Below, one piece after another: positions 7,603-13,979 of a stretch of DNA of 49,731 bases. Source of the stretch: Fibrobacter succinogenes (lineage in GTDB: Bacteria; Fibrobacterota; Fibrobacteria; Fibrobacterales; Fibrobacteraceae). The first letter of the stretch is position 1. Every line of letters starts with the position of its first letter. A program made the position numbers and the translations under genes. A model generated the notes under the pieces. It did no database searches, was not told the origin of the DNA, and saw only the letters and a program-made list of their open reading frames with translations. The stretch covers positions 1-49,731 of the forward strand of contig CACXKY010000017.1 in assembly GCA_902768325.1 (NCBI GenBank), written 5' to 3'.

Positions 7603-8802
7603 ATGCGCGATCAGTTCGAAAGCCCGCTTATCAAGCGTTACGCCAGCAAGGAAATGAGTTTCATCTTCAGCCCGCAGTACAAGTTCCAGACTTGGCGCAA
7701 GCTGTGGATTTACCTCGCCGAATCCGAAATGGAACTCGGCCTCCCGATTACGCAGGAGCAGGTGGACGAACTGAAGGCCCACGAGAAGGACATCAACTTC
7801 GAAGTCGCCGAAGAAGAAGAAAAGCGCCGCCGTCACGACGTGATGAGCCACGTTTACGCTTACGGCGTGCAGTGCCCGAAGGCCAAGGGCATCATCCACC
7901 TCGGTGCAACGTCTGCATTCGTGGGTGATAACACCGACCTTATCCAGATGCAGCAGGCCATGATTCTCGTGCGCAAGCGCCTTTGCCGCGTGATGGACAA
8001 GCTTTCCAAGTTTGCGATGGAATACAAGGACATGGCCCAGCTCGGTGCAACGCACTTCCAGGCAGCCCAGCTCACGACTGTGGGTAAGCGCGCTTGCCTC
8101 TGGCTCCAGGACATGCTCATCGACCTCGAAGAATTGAACTTCCTCATCGAAGTGCTTCCGTTCCGCGGTGTGAAGGGCACGACCGGTACGCAGGCCAGCT
8201 TCATGGACCTGTTCAACGGCGACGAAGAAAAAATCATGGAACTCGACCGCCGCGTGACCGCCAAGGCAGGCTTCAAGCGCGTGCTCACCATCACCGGTCA
8301 GACTTACACTCGTAAGTGGGACAACCGCGTGAACCAGGTGCTCAGCTCCATCGCTCAGTCTCTGCACAAGTTCGCTACCGACATGCGCCTCATGCAGGGC
8401 GTCAAAGAAGTGGAAGAACCGTTCGAAAAGACACAGATCGGCTCCAGCGCCATGGCTTATAAGCGTAACCCGATGCGCAGCGAACGTATTTGCTCCCTGG
8501 CTCGTTTCGTGATGGCCCAGGTCAACAGCACCGCCTTCACGCAGGCGACGCAATGGTTCGAACGTACGCTTGACGACAGTGCGAACAAGCGCTTGGCAAT
8601 TCCTGAAGCATTCCTCGCTATGGATGCCATGCTCATCATTGCTGAAAACGTCACGAACGGCCTCGTGGTTTACCCGAAGGTTATCGAAAAGCGCATCATG
8701 GCCGAACTCCCGTTCATGGCTACCGAAAACATCATCATGGAAGGCGTGAAGAATGGCGGAAGGAACAGGGCAAGGACAACGACTTGCTCGAACGCGTGCT
8801 GA
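7603..8802 (+). CDS. purB: Adenylosuccinate lyase PurB, frame broken near C-terminus
   Basis: Cleaves SAICAR and adenylosuccinate in purine synthesis. Good PurB sequence runs to about residue 383: the fumarase-superfamily loop [37 protein letters not shown] and [12 protein letters not shown]. After that the reading frame gives [12 protein letters not shown] and stops, which is not PurB. The proper C-terminus continues in another frame from 8751. The junction lies at GAATGGCGGA (8751-8760), which fits the loss of roughly 18-20 codons plus one frame step. AAGGA at 7591-7595 precedes the ATG. As written, the last ~80 residues (helical bundle end and C-terminal domain) are lost. purB is normally essential for purine prototrophy, so an assembly error is a serious alternative. 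Confidence 0.9.
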   Translation: MRDQFESPLIKRYASKEMSFIFSPQYKFQTWRKLWIYLAESEMELGLPITQEQVDELKAHEKDINFEVAEEEEKRRRHDVMSHVYAYGVQCPKAKGIIHLGATSAFVGDNTDLIQMQQAMILVRKRLCRVMDKLSKFAMEYKDMAQLGATHFQAAQLTTVGKRACLWLQDMLIDLEELNFLIEVLPFRGVKGTTGTQASFMDLFNGDEEKIMELDRRVTAKAGFKRVLTITGQTYTRKWDNRVNQVLSSIAQSLHKFATDMRLMQGVKEVEEPFEKTQIGSSAMAYKRNPMRSERICSLARFVMAQVNSTAFTQATQWFERTLDDSANKRLAIPEAFLAMDAMLIIAENVTNGLVVYPKVIEKRIMAELPFMATENIIMEGVKNGGRNRARTTTCSNAC

Positions 8803-8984
8803 AGAACGAAAAGTTCCAGAAGCTCGGCATTACCGAAGAAAAGCTCAAGGAAATCCTCGACCTCCGCAAGTTCGTAGGCCGCGCTCCGGGACAGGTCGTG
8901 AAGTTCGTCACGGAAGAAGTCCGCCCGGCGATTGAAGCAATACCCGACTGGGCTACTATCGACGCCGGCGAACTAAAAGTGTAA
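8751..8984 (+). pseudogene. purB: Out-of-frame C-terminal part of PurB
   Basis: From 8751 this frame reads [19 protein letters not shown] and then KFVGRAPGQVVKFVTEE, the recognisable PurB C-terminus (GxxNDLxxRI and FxGRAxxQV patterns), ending in TAA at 8982-8984. It has no start codon or ribosome binding site of its own that would make sense. It is the displaced tail of the gene starting at 7603. Confidence 0.85.
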
Positions 8985-9019
8985 AATCGCTTTATAATCG
9001 GCACAATACTTCGTTGCTC

Positions 9020-9054
9020 GCCCCCTCACGTACGCTTTAGTACGCTACGGGGGC
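9020..9054. other. Two-tier hairpin downstream of purB
   Basis: Outer stem GCCCCC/GGGGGC (9020-9025, 9049-9054) and inner stem CGTAC/GTACG (9029-9033, 9040-9044), with TCA/CTA between and loop GCTTTA. There is no T-tract. It may help end the purB transcript or protect its 3' end. Confidence 0.6.
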
Positions 9055-9056
9055 TC

Positions 9057-9292
9057 GCGCCTCGTCTTGCTTGATTCTAAAGCGTTTTTGTCCTGCTCGT
9101 TTCTAGGCGAATTTTGTTTCGCTAGGCACTAAGTCAAATTAGTCGTTTGTGAACGGTTTGCGCCTCGTCTTGCTTGATTCTAAAGCGTTTTTGTCCTGCT
9201 CGTTTCTGGGCGAATTTTGTTTCGCCAGGCACTATGACAAGTTAGTCGTTTGAGAACGGCTCGCGTTTCGCGTCTTGCTCGGTTCTAAAGCG
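9057..9292. repeat. 103-bp tandem repeat, two full copies and a partial third
   Basis: Copy 1 is 9057-9159, copy 2 is 9160-9262, and a divergent partial copy runs to about 9292. Each begins GCGCCTCGTCTTGC and contains a small stem (9103-9111 with 9118-9125; 9206-9214 with 9221-9228). The copies differ at a few sites, including a matched pair change in the stem. No coding frame is credible. Together with the hairpin at 9020 this occupies most of the gap after purB. Confidence 0.85.
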
Positions 9293-9321
9293 ATTTTTTT
9301 ATTTTATAATGGAATTTATAC

Positions 9322-9345
9322 AAAAAAACGAGCCCTTTCGAGCTC
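9322..9345 (-). terminator. Intrinsic terminator of the 19-codon ORF
   Basis: On the minus strand a 6-bp stem GAGCTC/GGGCTC (one G-U pair) with a GAAA tetraloop is followed by G and seven Ts. It lies 22 nt past the TAA of the small ORF. Confidence 0.85.
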
Positions 9346-9367
9346 ATTTTTTGCATTGTTGTTGTTT

Positions 9368-9427
9368 TTAAGGCTTGAAGGGCGGGATGTAGTCGTCTTC
9401 ATCCTTGCTCTGGTTGGGACACTCCAT
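9368..9427 (-). CDS. Candidate 19-residue small protein
   Basis: An ORF with start ATG (9425-9427) and stop TAA (9368-9370) encodes MECPNQSKDEDDYIPPFKP. A strong AAGGAG (9434-9439) sits 6 nt before the ATG, and a strong terminator (9322-9345) follows, so the unit looks like a complete tiny gene. The peptide is acidic, with one cysteine near the start and a proline-rich end; no family is recognised. The promoter is unclear: AT-rich sequence lies upstream around 9440-9460. It could instead be a leader peptide or an sRNA that happens to hold an ORF. Confidence 0.55.
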   Translation of the reverse strand: MECPNQSKDEDDYIPPFKP

Positions 9428-9564
9428 GTTGTACTCCTTTATTGCATTTAAAATATAGGTAGTTTTAGGGGTGTTTCGGGGCAAAAAAAATCACAGTGAG
9501 ATTTGCATCACACTTTCTTGAGGCGGAATGTAAAAAAAACGCATTTTACGGAGGGAATATTTAT

Positions 9565-9572
9565 TATATTTG
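9565..9572 (+). promoter_or_regulatory. TATATTTG promoter box of tRNA-Pro
   Basis: An exact TAnnTTTG match ending 8 nt before the first tRNA base (9581). Confidence 0.65.
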
Positions 9573-9580
9573 CACTCACT

Positions 9581-9654
9581 CGGGGTGTAGCTCAGCCTGG
9601 TAGAGCGTCTGCTTTGGGAGCAGAATGTCATCAGTTCGAATCTGGTTACCCCGA
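9581..9654 (+). tRNA. tRNA-Pro (anticodon TGG)
   Basis: Cloverleaf read by eye: acceptor CGGGGTG pairs with the 3' TACCCCG (final pair G-T), D-arm with CTCAGCCTGGTAGAG, anticodon stem TCTGC/GCAGA with loop TTTGGGA (anticodon TGG), T-arm with GTTCGAATC, discriminator A. CCA is not encoded. 74 nt. A TATATTTG box lies upstream and an intrinsic terminator directly downstream. Confidence 0.95.
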
Positions 9655-9663
9655 TACACAAAA

Positions 9664-9685
9664 GCCTCCCTATGGGAGGCTTTTT
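9664..9685 (+). terminator. Intrinsic terminator of tRNA-Pro
   Basis: 7-bp stem GCCTCCC/GGGAGGC with loop TAT, then five Ts. The flanks ACACAAAA and TTTTTGTGT extend the pairing. Confidence 0.9.
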
Positions 9686-9696
9686 GTGTATCTCAA

Positions 9697-9727
9697 GGTA
9701 ACCAGATCGAACTGTGAAATCAGTTCG
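9697..9727. repeat. Inverted fragment of the tRNA-Pro T-arm
   Basis: GGTAACCAGATCGAACTG (9697-9714) is the reverse complement of the tRNA-Pro 3' arm with one base missing. Its end pairs with CAGTTCG (9721-9727) as a 7-bp hairpin, CGAACTG-TGAAAT-CAGTTCG. Confidence 0.7.
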
Positions 9728-9787
9728 ACGAAAATACCGTTGAGCGAAGCGAATGTAAGGTATTTTTGCGCTTATGCGTAAGCATAA

Positions 9788-9798
9788 GCCCGTAGGGC
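9788..9798. repeat. GCCC-GTA-GGGC triloop hairpin
   Basis: A perfect 4-bp stem with a GTA triloop, next to the palindromic GCTTATGCGTAAGCATAAGC. It belongs to the same GNA-triloop class as hairpins at 3257, 6855, 20242 and 43805. Confidence 0.55.
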
Positions 9799-9823
9799 GG
9801 CGCGAAACGAAGTGCCAAGCCGC

Positions 9824-9843
9824 AATCTGGTTACCCCGATACA
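9824..9843 (+). repeat. Exact 20-bp copy of the tRNA-Pro 3' end
   Basis: The 20 bp at 9824-9843 equal 9639-9658, that is the T-arm 3' side, acceptor and six downstream bases of tRNA-Pro. A shorter piece, AATCTGGTT, recurs at 9874. No full second cloverleaf can be built here. Confidence 0.8.
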
Positions 9844-9846
9844 AAT

Positions 9847-9871
9847 GCGCCCCCTTTGAGGGGCGCTTTTT
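9847..9871 (+). terminator. Second terminator, after the tRNA 3'-end copy
   Basis: 7-bp stem GCGCCCC/GGGGCGC with loop CTTTGA, then TTTTT. It copies the layout of the first tRNA terminator. Confidence 0.85.
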
Positions 9872-9900
9872 GCAATCTGGTTGCTGGCTAACGGGGCGTT

Positions 9901-9967
9901 GCGGGGTGTCCCCGCTAGAGAGGGTGGGGAGCAACGGAGTGCGAACCAGGGAGAGACCTCTCCCTGC
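9901..9967 (+). repeat. ~85-bp repeat family, copy A (diverged)
   Basis: GCGGGG-TGT-CCCCGC hairpin followed by CTAGAGAGGGTGGGGAGC and a right arm AGGGAGAGACCTCTCCCT. It aligns by eye with copies at 11381 and (inverted) 47017. It sits just past the trmFO stop. Confidence 0.55.
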
Positions 9968-9972
9968 AAAGA

Positions 9973-11346
9973 CTATATGATTTTCCTATCCGCGATCCAC
10001 TCGCGGACGGCGCGCTGGGCGTTTTCCCCGAGAATTTCCTTCTTGTTCTTCTTTTTGAGGCCTTCCTGGTGGGGGAGCAGCCCGAAATTGAAGTTCATCG
10101 GCTGGAAATCGTCGTTTTCTTCCACGAGCCGGTTCATGAGAGAGGCGATGCAGCTCTCGTCGGGCAGCGGGTCGCTGTGGCAGTGCAGAATCGTCTGTGC
10201 CATGTTCCAGGCGGCATACCAACCGGTAGCGACAGCCTCGGTGTAGCCTTCGCTGCCCGTAATTTGGCCCGCGAACCAGGTGGGCGGAATGCCCTTGGCG
10301 CATTCGAGATCCGGGCGCAATCTTAAAGTGGCGTCCAGGAACTTGGGGGATTCGATGAAAGTGTTGCGGTGCATGCAGCCGAGGCGTGCGAACTTTGCAT
10401 TCCGGAGGGCGGGCACCATCGTGAAGATCTCTTTTTGCGTGCCCCACTTGAGGCGCGTCTGGAAACCGACCATGTTGAAGAGCGTCTTCTGCTTGTTTTC
10501 GGCGCGGAGCTGGATGACCGCGTACCACAATTTCCCGTTGTTGCCAAGTCCAAGGCCGATGGGGCGCATGGGGCCGTGGCGCAACGTCTCGTAGCCGCGG
10601 CGTGCCATCTCTTCGACGGGCAGGCAGCCTTCGAACAGCTCGTTCTTTTCGAAGGGGCGCGGTTCTACGGCTTCGGCTTCACAGAGCTTGCGCACGAACT
10701 CGGTGTAGGTTTCCTTGTCCAGCGGGCAGTTGATGAAATCGGCTGTTTCGCCTTTTTCCCAGCGGTTGCGGTAAAAAGCGTGGTCAAAATCGATGCTGTC
10801 GGTCTCGACTACGGGCGCGATGGCATCGAAAAAGTGCAGGCGGTTGCTGCCGAGGCGCTTGAAGATGTCGTCGGCGAGCGCATCGCTCGCCAGCGGGCCG
10901 GCGGCGACGAGGGTCGGGCAGTCGCCTTCGAGGCTCTTGACCTCGTCGCGGTGGAGCGTGATGTTTGCAGATTCCGCGATTTTGCGCTCCACGGACTCGC
11001 TGAAGATGTCGCGGTTGACGGTCAGCGAGTCCCCCGCCGGCACCGCGGCTTCGCGGGCACATTCCAGCAAGAAACTGCCGAGCATCGTGAGTTCCTGCTT
11101 TAAAAGCCCGTGGGCGCTCGTAACGCCCAAGGCTTTGAAGCTGTTGGAACAGACAAGTTGCGCCAAATGCCCGTCCCTATGGGCGGGCGTCATGCGGTTG
11201 GGCCGCATTTCGTACAAGTCAACCTTAAAACCGCGGCTAGCCAATTGCAAAGCCGCTTCGCAGCCCGCGAGACCGCCTCCGATTACGCGTACACGTTGAG
11301 GCTTTGGGGTCGGGGCTTCGCCCCTTTGAGTAATGAGGTCGCTCAT
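9973..11346 (-). CDS. trmFO: tRNA uracil-54 methyltransferase TrmFO (folate/FAD-dependent)
   Basis: Makes m5U54 in tRNA using methylene-tetrahydrofolate and FADH2. 457 residues. The FAD-binding Rossmann motif VIGGGLAGCEAALQLASRG is at ~21-39, followed by YEMRP and the family's AHRDGHLAQLVCSNSFKA. Later LGCMHRNTFI, PTWFAGQITGSEGYTEAVATG and NFGLLPHQ are all classic TrmFO (GidA-like small form). ATG at 11346. It appears to be monocistronic and is bracketed by two same-orientation copies of the ~85-bp repeat, with tRNA-Pro beyond. Very sure. Confidence 0.96.
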   Translation of the reverse strand: MSDLITQRGEAPTPKPQRVRVIGGGLAGCEAALQLASRGFKVDLYEMRPNRMTPAHRDGHLAQLVCSNSFKALGVTSAHGLLKQELTMLGSFLLECAREAAVPAGDSLTVNRDIFSESVERKIAESANITLHRDEVKSLEGDCPTLVAAGPLASDALADDIFKRLGSNRLHFFDAIAPVVETDSIDFDHAFYRNRWEKGETADFINCPLDKETYTEFVRKLCEAEAVEPRPFEKNELFEGCLPVEEMARRGYETLRHGPMRPIGLGLGNNGKLWYAVIQLRAENKQKTLFNMVGFQTRLKWGTQKEIFTMVPALRNAKFARLGCMHRNTFIESPKFLDATLRLRPDLECAKGIPPTWFAGQITGSEGYTEAVATGWYAAWNMAQTILHCHSDPLPDESCIASLMNRLVEENDDFQPMNFNFGLLPHQEGLKKKNKKEILGENAQRAVREWIADRKII

Positions 11347-11380
11347 TTCATTCGCTTTCAGGTTTTGTGTTGCTAGATTC

Positions 11381-11463
11381 GGGGTTTTAGGGGTGTCCCC
11401 TAGGAGAAGGGGTAGCGAGCTACGGCGCTTACGCTGTGCGAGCGAGGGGAAAACCTGCCCCTC
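11381..11463 (+). repeat. ~85-bp repeat family, copy B
   Basis: GGGGTTTTAGGGGTGTCCCC then TAGGAGAAGGGGTAGCGAGC, a GC-rich middle, and a right arm GCGAGGGGAAAACCTGCCCC. It is nearly the reverse complement of 47017-47101 over both ends. It lies between trmFO and the next gene. Confidence 0.65.
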
Positions 11464-11470
11464 TTTACTC

Positions 11471-11507
11471 AGACCTCAGAGGGAGCTTCGCGACCGAGCT
11501 CACACCT
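11471..11507. repeat. ACCTCAGAGGG-type array with GAGCT hairpin
   Basis: AGACCTCAGAGGGAGCTTCG followed by CGACCGAGCTCACACCT. The words ACCTCAGAGGG and CTCACACCT recur at 43790-43830 around another hairpin. Here the stem is GAGCT/AGCTC. It touches the stop codon of the next gene. Confidence 0.5.
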
Positions 11508-11961
11508 AATTCATCACCGTCTTGCGGTAGCTCTTCGCGTTGCCAATCCAGAGCTTAACGAGGAGTTCTTCGAGCGAGGCGGTAGAAACGCAGTCCGGGT
11601 CGGCGTCCTGGATTTCGTCGGAAATCAGGTTTGCCTGCGTCAGGTTCAGCATGCCGTAGTACATGGCCTCCATGAGCTGCGAGGCGAACTTCGGAGAGAT
11701 GTTCGCGACGTAGTCCATGTCGTTCAAGGGCGGCAGCTGGTTCTTATCCGGGCTGAACTGATCCAGGTTGTCCATAGTCCACATGTCGGCGGCCCTGCCC
11801 ATGTCGGGGGAGGGAGCAATCTTCAGGAGCTTCTCCTGGTACGCCTTCCATTCGGCATCGGTCGTCTTGCCTGCCTTGCGGACGGACTTCAGGAAGGACA
11901 GGACCGCGTAATAGAGGTCCTTTTCCCGCTGGTTCGTTTCTTTTTGCGTCGCCGGAGCCAT
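11506..11961 (-). CDS. Hypothetical protein, cotranscribed with AICAR transformylase
   Basis: No family recognised. 151 residues from the ATG at 11959-11961, which has AAGG upstream and starts 8 bp after the stop of the AICAR transformylase gene, so it is second in that operon. A longer frame exists but overlaps the upstream gene and is less likely. The protein is soluble and mostly helical by eye, with a lysine-rich N-terminal third and a conserved-looking acidic/hydrophobic middle (DMDYVANISPKFASQLMEAM). It shows no signal peptide, membrane segment or metal motif. A purine-related role is only suggested by position. Confidence 0.7.
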   Translation of the reverse strand: MAPATQKETNQREKDLYYAVLSFLKSVRKAGKTTDAEWKAYQEKLLKIAPSPDMGRAADMWTMDNLDQFSPDKNQLPPLNDMDYVANISPKFASQLMEAMYYGMLNLTQANLISDEIQDADPDCVSTASLEELLVKLWIGNAKSYRKTVMN

Positions 11962-11969
11962 ACTGTACC

Positions 11970-13022
11970 TTAGTGGCGGAAGTGCCTCATGCCGGTGAAT
12001 ACCATCGCGATGCCGAATTCGTCGCACTTCTCGATGGAGAGGTCATCCTTCTTGGATCCGCCCGGCTGCACGATGTAGCGCACGCCCGCGTCGTGAGCGG
12101 CTTCTACGTTGTCCGGGAACGGGAAGAAGGCGTCGGAGCCCATCACGACTTCGCCGAACACCTTGCGTTCCAAGGCCTTGAGTCCGGCTTCGTTGATGAG
12201 CTTGCCGTTCTCGTCGAAGAACGCCTTGGCTTCTTCCATGCGGGCAACGTTGTCGCGGACGCGCGGCTGGCAGAGGCGGAGGTTACTGTCAATGCGGTTG
12301 GGCTGGCCGGGGCCGAGACCCATCACCTGGAAGTAGCCGGGCTTGTATTCGTAGCCCATCACGATGGCGTTAGACTTGGTGTGCTTGGTGACAAGCCAGG
12401 TAAAGCGGGCGAGATCTTCCTTGTTCTTCGGGAACTGGGCCTTTGTCACGCATTCAAACTTTTCGTAGGTGTCCACGTCGCGGTCTTGCACCAGCATGCC
12501 GCCAATCACGTGCTTGTACACCTTGCAGCGGGTGGCCTTCTTGATTTCGCCGACTTCGAGGAGGCGGATATCCTTGGACTTGTTCTTGAGGAATTCGAGA
12601 GCGTCGTCGTCGAATGCCGGGGCGAGGAGGATTTCCACGAACTTGCCCTTGAGGAATTCGGCCGTCTTGAGGTCGACCTTGCGGGTCACGGCAATCACGG
12701 AACCGAACGCCGACACCGGGTCACCTGCCCAGGCGGCTTCCATGGCTTCGCGCAGCGTTTCGCCGGTGGCGAGTCCACAGGGGTTCATGTGCTTCACGAT
12801 GACGACTGCGTTGCCGTCGCTGAATTCGCGTGCCATCTCGAGGGCGGCATCCGCGTCGACGATGTTGTTGTAAGAAAGTTCCTTACCCCAGAGCTGCTTT
12901 GCGGTGGCGAGACTTGCTTCGGTGCAGGTCGGGTCGCGGTAGAACACGGCAGACTGGTGGGAATTTTCTCCGTAGCGCATCGGTACGGGATCAACGAATT
13001 TCAAAACGAGTTCTTCGGACAT
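11970..13022 (-). CDS. purH: Stand-alone AICAR transformylase (PurH C-terminal half)
   Basis: Formylates AICAR to FAICAR with 10-formyl-THF. 350 residues, starting at PMRYGENSHQSAVFYRDP, which is where the transformylase domain begins in two-domain PurH. The catalytic Lys-His is seen in VKHMNPCG (K77, H78), and DPVSAFGSVIAV, PGQPNRIDS, SDAFFPFPDNVEAA, YIVQPGGSKKDD and TGMRHFRH all match. The N-terminal IMP cyclohydrolase (MGS-like) domain of usual PurH is absent and is not elsewhere in the window. AAAGGA precedes the ATG, so the start is good and the gene is not truncated. A separate IMP cyclohydrolase must be encoded elsewhere. Confidence 0.93.
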   Translation of the reverse strand: MSEELVLKFVDPVPMRYGENSHQSAVFYRDPTCTEASLATAKQLWGKELSYNNIVDADAALEMAREFSDGNAVVIVKHMNPCGLATGETLREAMEAAWAGDPVSAFGSVIAVTRKVDLKTAEFLKGKFVEILLAPAFDDDALEFLKNKSKDIRLLEVGEIKKATRCKVYKHVIGGMLVQDRDVDTYEKFECVTKAQFPKNKEDLARFTWLVTKHTKSNAIVMGYEYKPGYFQVMGLGPGQPNRIDSNLRLCQPRVRDNVARMEEAKAFFDENGKLINEAGLKALERKVFGEVVMGSDAFFPFPDNVEAAHDAGVRYIVQPGGSKKDDLSIEKCDEFGIAMVFTGMRHFRH

Positions 13023-13063
13023 GATTTTTCCTTTGATAATTACAGAATGTAATATAGAAATGA

Positions 13064-13094
13064 AGTTACTAGTTCTGAGTTACTAGTTACTAGA
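13064..13094. repeat. TTACTAG word-array overlapping a stop codon
   Basis: AGTTACTAGTTCTGAGTTAC continuing TAGTTACTAG. The stop codon of the minus-strand NifU-like gene (13090-13092) is part of the last ACTAG word. Confidence 0.7.
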
Positions 13095-13929
13095 AAAGGC
13101 TCGGGGGAGGATTGTTGTCGTCTAACCCGGCCAAATTGCGGTCGGCATCGGACATTTCGTTCGGCGGGAGGTTGTCGAGCGGGTCCTCGGGTTCCACAAT
13201 CAGGTTGTAATACACATTGTTCTTGAGTTCGTCCTCGATGTAGAAGAGCGTGCCGCCCATGGCGGAACCGCAACCGGCACAGGCTCCCTGGTAGCGGATC
13301 TTGAGTCGGTTGTCTTCCGTGAGGTCGAGGATTTCCACGTCTCCGCCGTCGCCCTGCAACATTCCGCGGACGGACTGGTGCAGCCAGGCCTCGATCTTCT
13401 CGATCTTTTCGTGCTTTGCAAGCGCGTTCCATTCGGCGTCCGCCTCGGCGCGGCCTTCGGCCGTCTGCGTGCGGTACTTGATCCTCTCCATCTTCTCGCG
13501 AACGAGAATCGCCGTTCCCTTCTTTTCGGGGTACGTCTCGAGGATGCGCTTGATGAGCGTGTTCATCTGCTTGATTTCGGGAGCATTTTCGGGAATGGCG
13601 CGCACGTCGGGAGTGTCGCGGAGTTCAAGTTCGATGCTCTCGGCCGTGATGGCACAGGCTTCCTCGACGGTTGCCATCTGGATTTTTTTGCAGAACGTAT
13701 CGGCAAGGGCCGTAAAGATGGGCCCGCCGTAGGTGAAGAACCTGGTCTCGAGAATCTTGTCGCATTCCGGGTCTATCATCAGGTAGACCTTCAGGCTCGA
13801 TTCCTTCACGTCTACCAGCGCAAGTCCCTTTTCGTCGGCTTCAATTTGGAAAATAGCCCCGCGGTACTTGGGGGCCTTCGCGACCTCCTGCACCTTTAGG
13901 GAAAGATTAGCACACAGTTCTTCACTCAT
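13090..13929 (-). CDS. NifU-like protein: degenerate IscU-type domain plus Nfu domain
   Basis: Probably an iron-sulfur carrier. 279 residues. Residues ~5-125 align by pattern with the NifU/IscU scaffold (LETRFFTYGGPIFTALADTF corresponds to the GCGSAIA region), but the three cluster-ligand cysteines are not where they should be: GC is GG, the CGD and HC positions are changed. C56 and C80 exist at other places. The middle is a charged helical stretch. Residues ~175-245 form an Nfu domain with LQGDGGDVEILDL and the intact CxxC (C217, C220, in GACAGCGSAMGG). The tail is acidic and proline-rich. ATG at 13929 has no Shine-Dalgarno but TACATTTG 5 nt upstream. Monocistronic, or first before purH across a repeat. 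Confidence 0.82.
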   Translation of the reverse strand: MSEELCANLSLKVQEVAKAPKYRGAIFQIEADEKGLALVDVKESSLKVYLMIDPECDKILETRFFTYGGPIFTALADTFCKKIQMATVEEACAITAESIELELRDTPDVRAIPENAPEIKQMNTLIKRILETYPEKKGTAILVREKMERIKYRTQTAEGRAEADAEWNALAKHEKIEKIEAWLHQSVRGMLQGDGGDVEILDLTEDNRLKIRYQGACAGCGSAMGGTLFYIEDELKNNVYYNLIVEPEDPLDNLPPNEMSDADRNLAGLDDNNPPPSLF

Positions 13930-13934
13930 GCGCC

Positions 13935-13942
13935 CAAATGTA
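13935..13942 (-). promoter_or_regulatory. TAnnTTTG promoter box of the NifU-like gene
   Basis: Minus-strand TACATTTG, 5 nt before the ATG, with no Shine-Dalgarno. Confidence 0.6.
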
Positions 13943-13979
13943 GAATTTTTTGGGCGCGAGACCTATCTGCGAGACCGAT

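Noticed and set aside
9057..9292. CRISPR array from the regular repeats after purB
   Set aside because: The units are contiguous 103-bp tandem copies with no unique spacers, and no cas genes are near.
9760..9843. Second tRNA-Pro gene
   Set aside because: Only the 3' 20 bp match; no D-arm or anticodon arm can be folded upstream.
11973..13052. 359-codon plus-strand ORF opposite the AICAR transformylase gene
   Set aside because: Shadow of a well-recognised enzyme gene.
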